Origin: Zingiber officinale
Taxonomy: Eukaryota; Streptophyta; Magnoliopsida; Zingiberales; Zingiberaceae
Length of the DNA: 64,000 bases
Assembly (NCBI RefSeq): GCF_018446385.1
Contig: NC_055990.1
Coordinates: 136,350,996 to 136,414,995, forward strand
Reading direction: 5' to 3'
The translations under genes and the position numbers were made by a program. The notes beneath the pieces were generated by a model. The model was given only the letters and a program-made list of their open reading frames with translations, had not been told where the DNA came from and made no database searches. The stretch's first letter is position 1. Each line of letters opens with the position of its first letter. Shown here in pieces: positions 37,888 to 48,850 of this stretch.

Positions 37888-37899
37888 GCTCTGATACCA
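37888..37899 (-). other. tRNA-iMet primer-binding site
   Basis: TGGTATCAGAGC on the minus strand, two bases after the 5' LTR end. This is the standard priming site for copia minus-strand DNA synthesis. Confidence 0.85.
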
Positions 37900-37901
37900 A
37901 T

Positions 37902-40576
37902 TGTTGGTTGCTACTCGGAAAATCTAATGGTTCCACTGTACAAAAATTTTATACAAAGGTCTGAACCTTTTCCTAGCTACCATGTGTTCTTTTAAATTAA
38001 ACTCGGATCGCCTGCGGAACTTAACACGTTTGATCCTAAATTTAATTTATTTGTTCTTTTAGGTTTAGACTTGGATCTCCTGCGGAACTTAACACGTTCG
38101 ATCCAAATCACCTAGGTTATTAATTCCATTAAATATTAATTTCCAAAATTAGCTTCTAGGACTGCATGGCGAGGCACATGACCTTCTTGGATATGGGAAT
38201 AACCACCACCGCCTAGACAAAGCCTTTTAAGGAAAGCTAATATTTAATTTCCTTAAATAACTTTAGGTCAACCAAAAGGAACAATCAAATCACAAGGAAA
38301 AGAAAAATAAAAGAACACAACATCGAAAACTAATTCGAAATACTAGAATCGAATGCCTCTTGTATTTGGTATTTTTACATGGAGATAAAACTAACATGAT
38401 GCGGAAAACAATATTAGTTATACCTTACTTAGTAGATAATGACCTCTTGATCTTCTACCGTATTCCTCTTCTAATCTCGGACGTTGTGTGGGCAACGATC
38501 TTCCGAGACGAGGACCACCAAGGCACCTTCTTCTTCCTTCCTTCAAGTTTTGGCCAAGCATATCTTCTAAAGGATGAAGAACTTTTTTCACCAACCAAGC
38601 TCCAAGGGACGCAAGCTTTCTCTCCTTCTTCCTCAAGCTAGATCCGGCCACCTCCTCCAAGCTCCAAGAGATAAAGGATTTCGGCCACACAAGAGGAAGA
38701 GAGAAAAGGAGAAGGGTCGACCACACCAAGGAAGAAAAGAGGGAGAAAATAGAATAGAGTTGTTCGTTATGAAGGCACCTCTACCCCCTCTTTTATAATC
38801 CTTGGTCTTGGCAAATAAGGAAATTTAAATAAAAAACTTCCTTAATTCTTTTGCCATGAAAAGGAAAATTTATTTAATTAAAAATAATTTTCTCTTCTCC
38901 AATTTATTTGGCCGGCCACTCTTCTCCCCAAAACAAGGAAAGTTTTAATTAATTAAAACTTCCTAATTTGTCTCCAGAAATTTATAAAAAATTTCTCCAA
39001 TAATTTTTATCCCTTCATAATTGGTTAATAAAAAGGAAATTTTATAAATTAAAATCTTTCTTTTAACATGTGGATAAAAAGAAAGTTATCTGTAAAAATT
39101 AAAATCTCTTTTAATCTACAAATAAGGAAAGATATCAAATCTTTTCTTAATCTTTTGTAGAAACTTATAAAAGAGAATATTTAATTTTTTAAACTCTCTT
39201 TTAAATCATGAACATGGTTAAAAAGGAAAGTTTTCTTAAAATTTAAAATCCACCTTTTAATCAACAAATAAGGAAAGATTTCAAATTTTAAACTCTCTTT
39301 TAAACATGTAGATGATTTATAAATAAAGAAAGTTTTTACTAAAAATTAAAATCATCCTTTAAATCTACAAATAAGGAAAGAGATTAATTTCTTCTCTTAA
39401 TCTTTTGCAGAAAACTATAAAAGGAAATTTTTAATTTTTAAACTCTCTTTTTAAATCTTGATATCCACATAAGAAATAATTTTAATAAAAAACCTTTTTA
39501 ATATTCTAGTGGCCGGCCACCTAAGCTTGGGACCCAAGCTTTGGTCGGCCACCAACTTGGCTCATCCACTTGGTCTTGGCCGGCCCTAGCTTGGGTTCCA
39601 AGCTAGCTTGACCGGCCCCATTGGATGGGTAAGAAGGTGGGTATGTGGTGGGTATAAATCTCTATATACAAGAGGCTACGATAGAGACCGAGAGGAGGAA
39701 TTGGTTTTGGTCTCCCGATGAAATTAAGCATCCCGTGTTCGCCCCGAACACACAACTTAATTTCATCAATAATAATTCATTCCACTAAAGAACTATTATT
39801 GAACTACCGCACCAATCCCAAATTATATTTTGGGCTCCTTCTTATTATGAGTGTGTTAGTCTCCCTGTGTTTAAGATGTCGAATGCCCACTAATTAAGTG
39901 AGTTACTGACAACTCATTTAATTAATATCTTAGTCCAAGAGTTGTACCACTCAACCTTATCGTCATATCGGACTAAGTCCACCTGCAGGGTTTAACATGA
40001 CAATCCTTATGAGCTCCTCCTGGGGACATTATCAACCTAGATCACTAGGACAAGTTTCCTTCTATAATCAACAACACACACTATAAGTGATATCATTTCC
40101 CAACTTATCGGGCTTATTGATTTATTGAACTAAATCTCACCCATTGATAAATTAAAGAAATAGATATCAAATGTATGTGCTTGTTATTATATTAGGATTA
40201 AGAGCACACACTTCCATAATAACTGAGGTATTTGTTCCTTCATAAAGTCAGTATAAAAGGAACGACCTCTAATGATCCTACTCAATACACTCTAAGTGTA
40301 CTAGTGTAATTATATACTTAAGATAAACTAATACCTAATTACACTACGACCTTCCAATGGTTTATTCCTTTCCATCTTGGTCGTGAGCTACTGTTTATAA
40401 TTTATAAGGAACCGATAACATGATCATCTGTATGTGACACCACACACCATGTTATCTACAATATAAATTAATTGAACAACTACATTTATCATAAATGTAG
40501 ACATTTGACCAATGTGATTCTTATTTCTAGATAAATGTTTATACCAAAAGCTAGGCTTTTAGTATACATTATAACA
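37902..40576 (-). repeat. 5' LTR of copia 30687-40576
   Basis: 2675 bp, minus orientation, with the promoter that would drive genomic RNA towards lower coordinates (TATA-like TTATAAAAG, 38791-38799). It ends at the GTAGT duplication 40577-40581. Confidence 0.9.
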
Positions 40577-40652
40577 GTAGTTCCTTGAAATGGGGATCAA
40601 TTCGTGTTAGGAAGATTAATTAGAGTTTAGAGGGTTCTCCCAAATTAATGTT

Positions 40653-40890
40653 AGGAAGTGACTTGTGTAATTTAGGAACGTGGACCGTGGGCTCTTGTGT
40701 GAGAAGGATGTTCCCTATAATCGGACTTTCTAAATTACCTCTTTTAGTTAATTGCATTAATCTTCCATTAGGAAGTAATCTGAGTAATCTAGGAACGTGG
40801 ACCATGGGCCCTTGTGACAGAAGGATGTTCCCTATAATCGAACTTCCTAAATTACCTTTTCTACTTAATGGCGGTAGAACTTGGGTAAAC
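40653..40890 (+). repeat. Two tandem units of about 118 bp in the Athila-like LTR
   Basis: TAGGAACGTGGACC[G/A]TGGGC ... CTATAATCG[G/A]ACTT[T/C]C repeats as neighbouring copies, and again in the other LTR at 50340-50560. A diverged third unit (GGAATGTAAGATCATGGGAC) is at 30631-30670, just before the nested copia. The repeats lie downstream of the TATA box, in R/U5. Confidence 0.65.
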
Positions 40891-41231
40891 TCTTCAGTGC
40901 AATCTTCGCGGGATTGTACCAGACTCTAGTTAGAACTCCTACATGAGTGTAAGCATGGAGTTAGGGAGATGAACAATGCATAGGGACATTAACTAGCATT
41001 ATAATGAAACTGAAATCCTAGTATCTATCCATCCCCAAATCCAACTTTCCCTCTTTCACTACCCTTTACATTCTCTCTTTTCTTCACTCTCTTTTCCAAC
41101 CAATCTTACGTTTGTCTAGATAATTTGCCGTGCGAAGTTAACTAGTGCTTAATCAACAGTCCCTGTGGGATCGATAATCTTTTATATTACTAACGACGTA
41201 ACCGTGCACTTGCGGTGACATAACAAGTTTT

Positions 41232-41249
41232 TGGCACCGTTACCAGGGG
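41232..41249 (+). other. Primer-binding site of the Athila-like element
   Basis: TGGCACCGTTACCAGGGG, six bases after the LTR end, resembles the TGGCGCCGTTGCCGGGG site used by Athila elements with a few changes. Confidence 0.7.
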
Positions 41250-41454
41250 CTATTTTCGATTAACATTAGGTGATTAGCATATGAGTTACTCTAGACATTT
41301 TTCTTTTTTGTTTTGCTTTTTCTTTCTTTTTTCATTATGCACTTTCTTTCTTACAATTTAAATTCTGCATTTTCTTTCTTGTTTTTAATATAGTATTTTA
41401 TTTCTTGTCTTTAATTCTTCATTTTTTTTTCTCATAATTTTTTCTTAGATATCC

Positions 41455-42170
41455 ATGAGCACTAACATGTCAAGTAGACCTTTGAGAGAATTTTCTGCAC
41501 CTATTTCCGTAAGATTTTTATCTCCAATTGTGTAATCTCATATCGAAGCAGAAAGTTTCCAACTAACCCTAAAGTTAATTGCTATGATACAAGGTCACAA
41601 ATTTGGAGGAGAAGTATCAGAAGTCCTTATCTGCACCTTGAGACATTTCTAGAGCTTTGTGATATGGTGAATTGTGAAGGAGTGTCAGCAGATGCAGTTC
41701 AATTGATAGCATTTCCTTTCAATACAAGGATAAAGCAAGGACTTGGTTACATTCCCTCTGTCCTCAAAGCATTACAAGTTGGGAACAATTGGAACAACAA
41801 TTTCTGAATCATTTTTTTCCCTCCAAGCAGAATAGTGTATATGAGGAATTGCATTACAAATTTTGCTCATGTAGATGGAGAGTCATTATTTGAAGCATAG
41901 GATAGGTTCAAGAGTCTACAAAGACAGTGCCCTAATCATGGCTTGGAAAAATGACCGACTCTGCACATATTCTATAAAGGAATTTCTTTCTTAGATAAGT
42001 GTTTGTTAGATTCATCTGCTGGAGGTTCTTTTATGAACAAGAGTGTAGACGAAGCATACACATTAATTGATCAAGTGACATTAAATCTTCAAGAATCGTC
42101 AGATAAAAGTTGGATGGATTCTCCCTAAAAAATTCAGGAAGTGCAAGCCATATATGTTAGAGAGTCTGTC
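41455..42170 (+). pseudogene. Athila-like gag (retrotransposon gag domain), broken
   Basis: An ATG at 41455 starts MSTNMSSRPLREFSAPIS, the usual Athila gag opening. The retrotransposon-gag domain follows in changing frames (QLEQQFLNHFFPP, ITNFAHVDGESLFEA, FYKGISFLDKCLLDSSAGGS, near 41790-42060). Stops and frameshifts near 41530, 41700, 41800 and 41900 prevent expression. The gag would have formed the particle shell. Confidence 0.65.
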
Positions 42171-42224
42171 AAATAAAATGTTATTCAACCATCCAAGTGT
42201 TTTGAAAATCTCCAATCACAGAAT

Positions 42225-43541
42225 GTGAGGTCCAAACAGTTGGAGGCAAAGATTGACAACATAGTTTCAAAATGGTTCAAACATGATCCCCCTCCTACAC
42301 ATATAAGATCTAGTGAAAATGGTAATGATATTAAGTTGAGAAGTGGAAAGAATCATGAAGAACTTCTGAAAAAGGACTTGTATAGAATTGAGGAGAAGAA
42401 CAATAGAAAACCTCAAGAACTCAGTTCCATTACTCCAAGAAGTTCCTAAAGGCTACAAGTACCTTTCCCTCAATGATTGATCACACCATTACTAGATAAG
42501 CAAGTTGGACCTCCTCCGCAAGCTCAAAAAGAATATGGAAAAAAGGAAGTTCAATCTTTCCCAAGACCTTCACTAAGGGTTTCTTTTCCACAAAGGCTAG
42601 TGAAGGTCAATGAAAACAAAGACTTTAAAAAATTTTGTGATTCTAATATGGTTGAGTGTAGATTTATGGATGTATATAAAGATGAAGACTCTTCAGATGA
42701 GGATTGTGATGATAATGCAGTGGATAACAAGTTTTCAAATCTACCCTCTGGGTTTACAGGGTGTTATAATAAAATTAAATTTTCAGATGATGAATGTGAT
42801 GTGGTAGATCAACTTAAAACTACAAGTGAAGTTATTGATCCTCTTGTAATTGATTCTCCTATTGAGGATATTGATATTGGTTTATTTTTCGATGTTTGTG
42901 TTGATGATAATGATATGGAAGGAAGTGTAGGGAGCTGTGTTGTGAAAACAGCATCTCAAGGATCACCTCCTTTGTCCATACAACCCTTAGAGGTTGTAAG
43001 AGTTGCAAGGATTGAACATGTTATGGATCAATGTGTAAGGACTTATGCATAATTAGCAGAGTCTCAAGAATCACTACCTTTGGTAGCACCAACACTTGAG
43101 CTAGAGCTAGAACCATCATTTGATTCAGAGGAAGTCACATCCACATGTTTAGAAATTTTAGGTATCTCTCAACAAAGTAAAGTTAGTATTAATTGTGATC
43201 TTTTGGACAACATTATAGAGATACCCATCGTTGACTTTGTTGAATGTAATTCAATTTTTATTACTCATTCAGCTTATTTTGATATGGTTATGATTCTATC
43301 TTATTTAACATGCTTGTGGGAGATTTGTATTTCTTTTGTGAGTGTAGATTTCACTTGGGCCGAATACTGGAAGCTCAATCTGAACCGTCTTCGACCACCT
43401 GAAAGAACTTCAAAGAAGACGAGGATGGAGAGAGCGATACTTCACCTTTTAACTTCTATATTGAAAGCTCCCTCCATAATAAGAGCCCTTGGTAGGAGGG
43501 TGTTGAAATATTTTACCCCTCCAAGAGCGAGATTTAGATGA
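42225..43541 (+). pseudogene. Athila-like internal open frames of unknown function
   Basis: Three successive open frames (42225-42449, 42477-43052, 43080-43541) are separated by single stops. They are acidic in the middle (YKDEDSSDEDCDDN) and end basic (GRRVLKYFTPPRARF). Position after gag is where protease and RT should be, but no catalytic motif is visible. They may be a diverged gag tail or an acquired segment kept by a non-autonomous family. Confidence 0.45.
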
Positions 43542-44812
43542 ATCTAATGAGGCGGTCGAGCTAATGACCTTAAACAAGTGCTTCTTGGGAGGCAACCCAA
43601 GTTCATTTTCCTTGTTTTTATTTATGACTTTAGTTCTTTCTAGTTTCATTTCTTTCTTTATAATAAACCTGTATCCTCTACTTAATTTTTGTTGTCTATC
43701 TTCTTTTATAGAACTCAAAGATTAGGAGGAGGGCAACTATATGATGGAGAAGTTCATGCATGTGTATTTGACACGCATCATTTGGTAACTTCTCTTACTT
43801 TAATCTCCTCCTCATTATTTTTAGTTTTTATTGGGATAATGAAAAATTTAAGTATGGGGGGATGTTTGGGTTTAGTGTAGTGTTTGTCATATTCCTTAGT
43901 TTTTGCACATTTCTTGTTGCATAATAAAATTTTTTGCTAGTTGCATCATTCATCACATCATGATTGTTTATTCCTTATTGCAAAATACTAGCATGTTTAT
44001 TCTACATTTTATGTGGTTTATGTGTTACTTATAGTGCTAGTATGTTTAGTGACCTATCTTTTTCTATCTATGATAGCATAAAGTGAGCAATGTTTTTACT
44101 GTAAGAGTTTAATTATTGACTTTGTTTTAGGACTTCTATATACTTTGCCTAGTTTTGATGGTAGAAAACTCTAAAAATAGTCATGATTCATAGAACTTGA
44201 TTAGTACTAGCGTTTTCGTAGTGATTTCTCAAACTACATTTTGGTTACTGGATGATGCTCGAATCATGTCAGTTCATTTGGAAAAATCAAAATATCCCAA
44301 CATTTGCATTTATGTGCATTTGTGTACAAGTGTTGCATCTTGCAATCACTTAAAAAACATGAAATGATGAAAAAAAATGAATAAGGGATATAAAAAATAG
44401 TTATCATGGGTGGAAACTAGTAAGTTACCCCTTGAGACCAGTTAGGTTATTGGGGAAATAACTGCTATGTTTCTCTTAATATCGAGCACGCTTTTGAGAC
44501 CTTAGGTAGATTGAGAAGGATGAACCAAGCGTGTGGCAGGTAAGTGCCTATCGCTGGGAGCATAAGAAATATGATTCTATGACGACTTGGCTAGGCTTAG
44601 GGATTGAAACTTGATAAACATGGGTCACCATCACACTGAGCACTGAGGACTACTATTTAGGTCATACTCAAACTACTTTTATATCTTTCTCACCAATGAA
44701 ATCATTTGATAGGATTAGATTGACTTGCTAGAGATTATGATGCACTATTTAACCACATGAGTTTAGATGCAGTTTTTACTTGAGGATAAGCAAAGGTTTA
44801 AGTCTTGGGGTG
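43542..44812 (+). other. Athila-like 3' untranslated region
   Basis: Non-coding. It includes AATTTAAGTATGGGGGGATG at 43847-43866, similar to the G-rich segment in Athila 3' regions, and ends in the purine-rich AAGTCTTGGGG before the LTR. No other gene is seen. Confidence 0.5.
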
Positions 44813-45049
44813 TGATGTACATAGATTACATACACTTATTTAACATATTTTAACGCACATTTACATATTTTATGCATGCTTTGTCTATACACTTTCATAC
44901 TCTTTGACTTACTTTCAGTATAAATACTTTTCTTTATTCAGAGATCTGCTCTTGTGTATTTTCTATCTTCAGGAGTTGAATTTGGAGAAGAAATGATGTT
45001 CGTCGCTGATTTAGGCAACAAACAAAGGAAGACAACATTGACCATGTGA

Positions 45050-45475
45050 ATCACACGACCGTGTCAAAGGAGCAAGGAGGAAAATGACCTTGACTGTGTG
45101 GAGCAGATATACTGTGTAGCTTTACCAGAGGAGGAGAATAACACAACTGTGTGGATTGGCATGACCGTGTCATCCCAGAAAGCATGACCAGAACCTGGCC
45201 GTGTTCTACACGACCCAAGCAACTTCTCCACATGGCCATGCAACATTTCCAGAGAAGAGGCAAGCCCAGGTCATTTGTGCCACACGATCGTGTGAGGTTT
45301 CCAGAGGCAAAGATTGTCACGACCGTGTGATCCACACGACCGTGTGAGCCAACCAGAGGTAGAGAGTTACATGGCCGTGTGAAGGCCACATGACCATGTG
45401 ATCTTAGCAGAGGGTAGAGCAGCTGGGGCTGTGTGTGCCACACGACCGTGTCACGGGCAGTGTGGTGCCCATGCC
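45050..45475. repeat. CACACGGCCGTGTG palindrome array, 3' LTR copy
   Basis: Second copy of the array at 29740-30170, with several half-sites mutated (for example CACAACTGTGT, CACATGACCATGT). TATA box TATAAAAG follows at 45482-45489. Confidence 0.7.
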
Positions 45476-45724
45476 CTGCTCTATAAAAGGGGATTTTCTC
45501 CCCTTTTCACTCATCTTTGGCTTGGGGCACTTCCCCATTGCTTGGGGAAGGGTTTTCCCCATGGGGGAACCCTAGATCTTCCATCTTTGCCGATTCGTCC
45601 ACCTCCGAAGCAAGGGTTGCAAGTAATTGTTAGAACCCCAAGGTTGTTTTGGTGTGATCAACAAGTTAAGTTAGGTTCTGTGTGTTTCTAACCTTGTGTT
45701 TAAGTGTGCAGGAGCTTAGGGGCA

Positions 45725-46010
45725 CAGGTAGTCGAGTGGAAGACGCAGCTAGCGAGAAGGACGACACGAGGTGCGCCCGAGGGATGAGGCGCTGCGGAAG
45801 AGTACATCGGCGGACGAGAAGGAAGCGTGCGGGGGTTCTGAAGGACGAAAGCCGGAGCGGAAGACTGTTCGAGGAGTAAGAGATGCAGCTAGCGAGAAGG
45901 ACGACACGTGGTGCATCCGAGGGACGAAGATTGCGGATGAGTACGCCGGTAGATGAGAAGGAAACACGTGGCGATTCCGAGGGACGAGAAGCCAGAGGGA
46001 AGCCCGCTCG
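45725..46010 (+). repeat. Direct subrepeats in SIRE-like LTR
   Basis: Units containing GCAGCTAGCGAGAAGGACGA ... GAGGGACGA ... CGGACGAGAAGGAA repeat at about 45747 and 45880, and likewise in the 3' LTR at about 48967 and 49110. They account for the overlapping open frames on both strands, which are not genes. Confidence 0.65.
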
Positions 46011-46157
46011 AGAAGACCGGAAGTTGGGTCCGGGTGAGCCCTTTTCCGGATGGCAGAGATCACTCAAGCGAGCGGATCCAGGGTAGAAGACCCGGACTGA
46101 GGCGAACTGAACCGGAGCAGTGGTCCCCGGATGAAAAAGTCAACACTGGTTGACTTT

Positions 46158-46296
46158 AGGCTCCGGGGCGCCCGGAATGGCTCCGAGCGCCCAGACCCAA
46201 GTTTGTTGACCAGATCGCGTCAAAAGCGATCTGAACGTTGGGGGGATAAAGTTTTATCTCCCAGGGCGCCCGGAACCATTCCGGGGCGCCCCGACT
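46158..46296. repeat. GGGCGCCCGG palindrome cluster in SIRE-like U3
   Basis: Repeated CCGGGGCGCCCGGAA-like words stop about 10 bp before the TATA element. The copy at 49384-49545 in the 3' LTR has an extra unit. Confidence 0.7.
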
Positions 46297-46301
46297 AAGG
46301 C

Positions 46302-46309
46302 TATAAATA
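46302..46309 (+). promoter_or_regulatory. TATA box of SIRE-like 5' LTR
   Basis: TATAAATA in the palindrome GGCTATAAATATAGCC, conserved at 49561-49569 in the 3' LTR, directly after the GC-rich palindromes. Confidence 0.6.
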
Positions 46310-46640
46310 TAGCCTTGGTCCAGAAGCTTATCATCAGTCAGAAATTGTAACAACGCTTGTGCGCTTCCACTATTTAGATTAGCTTCTTTCTTTCTGTGCC
46401 TACATTGCTGTAAAAGAGCTTCTTCGCCTGAAGGAGATAGTAGTACGATCATTTTTCTTGGATTAATAACCTCTCCGGTTGTAACCAAGTAAACATCTAG
46501 TGCCTCATTTTTTTTCTGTTTTGATTTATTGCTTTTCTATTTTATATGCAAGTGTCAGTTTGAAAAGTCGGGAAGGGTTGTGTTTTATTTTTACAGGGCT
46601 ATTCAACCCCCCTTCTAGCCGGCCGCAATGGTCCTACAAG

Positions 46641-47897
46641 TGGTATCAGAGCCGAGGCGCTTCAGGAGGACTAACCGCCGAGCGAAGCAACGAGATAGCC
46701 AGACCAAGCATCCACCCATCGAAATTTGAAGGGGATTTCGCCACTTGGAAAAAGCTGATGCAGGTATTCTTTACCAACGATTATGAATTAATGCTTACAA
46801 TGGAATTTGGTTTTACAACACCGGAAGGTAAGGAGAAAAACAATTGGACGAAAAAGGAGCAGGCCGACTTCGTGGTGAACGGCAAAGCAGAATACCATCT
46901 GCTAAGTGTTCTTCCGCCTCTAGAAGTCAACAGGATCGGGAACTACGACTCGACAAAGAAACTTTGGGAGAAGTTCCTCGAGCTGCACGAAGGGACGTCC
47001 GAAGCCAAGCTCGCTAGACAAGATCTGCTTCGCAATCAGCTCACCAGCCTGCGACTTGGGGAAGACGAGACAGTCGCGCATCTGCACTCGAGAATAAAAG
47101 AAATCATTACCAGACTTTCGAATCTCGGAGAAAAGGTAAGTAACCGAGATTTGCTCAGGTACGCACTGAATTCCTTTCCTAGAAATATCAAATGGGGATC
47201 ATTAGTAGATGCCTTTTACATTTCTAAAGATTTAGAAAAAATTTCGTTATAAAAATTCTTTTCAACATTTGAAGTGCATGAGTCAAGATGTGCAGGAATG
47301 AAGGAGCCCAAGAACAACGTCGCCCTCAAAACTTCGAGAGACGAACCAGAGTCGGAATCTTCTCTCGACGACGAGGAAATGGTAATGATGGTAAGAAGAT
47401 TCAAGAAACTTTGTAAATCCAGATCTACTAACCATCCGCAGGGGAAGAAGAAAAGGACGATCCGCTGCTACCACTGTGACAAAGAAGGGCACGCCAAGGA
47501 CAACTGCCCCAAGCTGAAGAACAAAGACAAGGAGAAGGGTAAGAAGCCTATCCAAAAGCGAAAGGCCCTAAAGGCGACGTGGGACGATACGTCGTCGGAG
47601 TCGGAAGTCAAGGCATTCTCCGGACTTGCTCTAATGGCAAGTCATCAAGACGACGACTGCGAGTCAAGCTCTTCCAAAATGAGCATTGAGAGCATCGATG
47701 AAGGGGGAGTCACGTCGGAAGCAAGCAGCAGTTCAGGGGGAGAAATGGACAATGAGATTGACAAGGTAAGTCAGGTACGATCTCTTCCTTTCGACAAAAT
47801 ACTTAAGTTCATTGAAATTTTAACAAAAGATTACTACAAATTAGAAAATGAAAATAAAAATTTAAAAATAATTTTAGCTAAGTCCTATCCCTTATAA
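46641..47897 (+). pseudogene. SIRE-like copia gag with zinc knuckle, one in-frame stop
   Basis: The N-terminal part carries the copia gag domain (HPSKFEGDFATWKKLMQVFF, STKKLWEKFLELHEGTSEAK, SNRDLLRYALNSFPRNIKW). After a single in-frame TAA at 47250 the same frame continues (FFSTFEVHESRCAGMKEP). It has a CX2CX4HX4C nucleic-acid-binding knuckle (CYHCDKEGHAKDNCPK) and a Ser/Glu-rich tail ending at 47897. A YWVPKS-type gag end is readable out of frame at 48085-48145. No good ATG precedes the domain. gag would package RNA; here it may have served only in trans. Confidence 0.8.
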
Positions 47898-48850
47898 GAA
47901 TTAGACAAATCAAAATTAGAAAATGAGAAATTGGAATTAGAAAATAAAGATATGAAAATTCAAATAGATAATTTGAAAAACCATGCATGCTCATCTAATT
48001 TTAGAAAATTTTAAAATTTGAATTGGTATTATAGATATCACCAGGGACAAATTAGGAATATCTCTAAAAAATTTGTTCCTAAGAAATTTTTAATCAATCC
48101 AGTAGGCTGGAACCTTTATTGGGTTCCTAAATCTTGCTTAGTCTAAATATTAATAAAAATTAGCGCTTTCAGTGAGAAAATTAAACAATGAATTTCTCTA
48201 TAAGGCTTTGTCTAAGGAAGTGGTTGTTGCTCCAATAACCAAGAAGGCCTAGTGCCTCGCCACGACCTGGAAGCCAAAATATTGAAATAAATGTTTAATT
48301 AACTTTCTGTCAAATCATTAAAATTAGAATTAATTAATACTTTTAAAAGTTTTTTCAAACATTTTTTTTAAAATATTTTTATGCTTAGAAAAATACTTTT
48401 ACATGAAATTTTTACTTAGAAAATTTTACTTAGAAAAAAAATCTTAAGTTAGGATTTTTTTTTAAATAATTTTTGCAAAGACTTAAATTCATACTTAGGA
48501 AAATTTTCAGAAGATTTTTTTTGCCTAAAAGCTGTTCTGAAATTGAAAATTTCTGCTTAAGTTTTTTAGAATTTTCTTGTAATTTTACTTAGAAAATTTT
48601 CTTAAAATTTTACTTAAATTTTTTTTTGAGACTGTTTTAAGGATCTCAAAATTCTCTAAGTCTTTAACCCTTAGATTTTTTTAAACCCCATTTTTTTTTG
48701 TGGTCAAAGGGGGAGAAGGTTAGTATAAGTTTAGGGGAAGGTATTATAATTTTATTTTTTTGTTCACTTAATTATAAAATCAGTTAATTTATTTTATGTC
48801 TATTTTAACTCTAGCTTAACTTGGGTTGATCACACCAAAAAGGGGGAGAT

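Larger units (their letters stand above)
30687..40576 (-). mobile_element. Complete but inactive Ty1/copia element, 9.9 kb
   Basis: LTRs 30687-33321 (3') and 37902-40576 (5') begin and end TG...CA and are flanked by a perfect GTAGT duplication (30682-30686 and 40577-40581). A tRNA-iMet primer site TGGTATCAGAGC lies at 37899-37888 (minus) and a polypurine tract GTGGGAGAT at 33331-33323. Integrase precedes RT, the copia order. LTRs are about 2.65 kb, long for copia. They differ at only a few positions per hundred, so the insertion is recent, although the interior is badly broken. Confidence 0.9.
29508..41225 (+). repeat. 5' LTR of the Athila-like element (split by copia 30687-40576)
   Basis: The segments 29508-30686 and 40582-41225 join at the GTAGT duplication. 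The intact join is seen in the 3' LTR near 50262-50266, which shows the target before insertion. The LTR starts TGATGTGCGTAG and ends GTGACATAACA. Confidence 0.85.
45628..46638 (+). repeat. 5' LTR of the gag-only SIRE-like element
   Basis: TGTTAGAACCCCAAGG ... GCAATGGTCCTACA, 1011 bp. It holds GC-rich palindromes GGGGCGCCC/GGGCGCCCGG at 46160-46295 and the TATA sequence at 46302-46309. In R/U5, GGGACGA/GAGAAGGA units around 45730-46020 recur in tandem. Confidence 0.85.

Noticed and set aside
29508..41225. A single 11.7-kb LTR
   Set aside because: The TSD-bounded copia inside it and the 1.82-kb copy at the other end show it is a normal LTR with an insertion.
45666..46153. Several open frames on both strands in the SIRE-like LTR
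   Set aside because: They are produced by tandem GC-rich LTR subrepeats and recur in the other LTR with shifted lengths.
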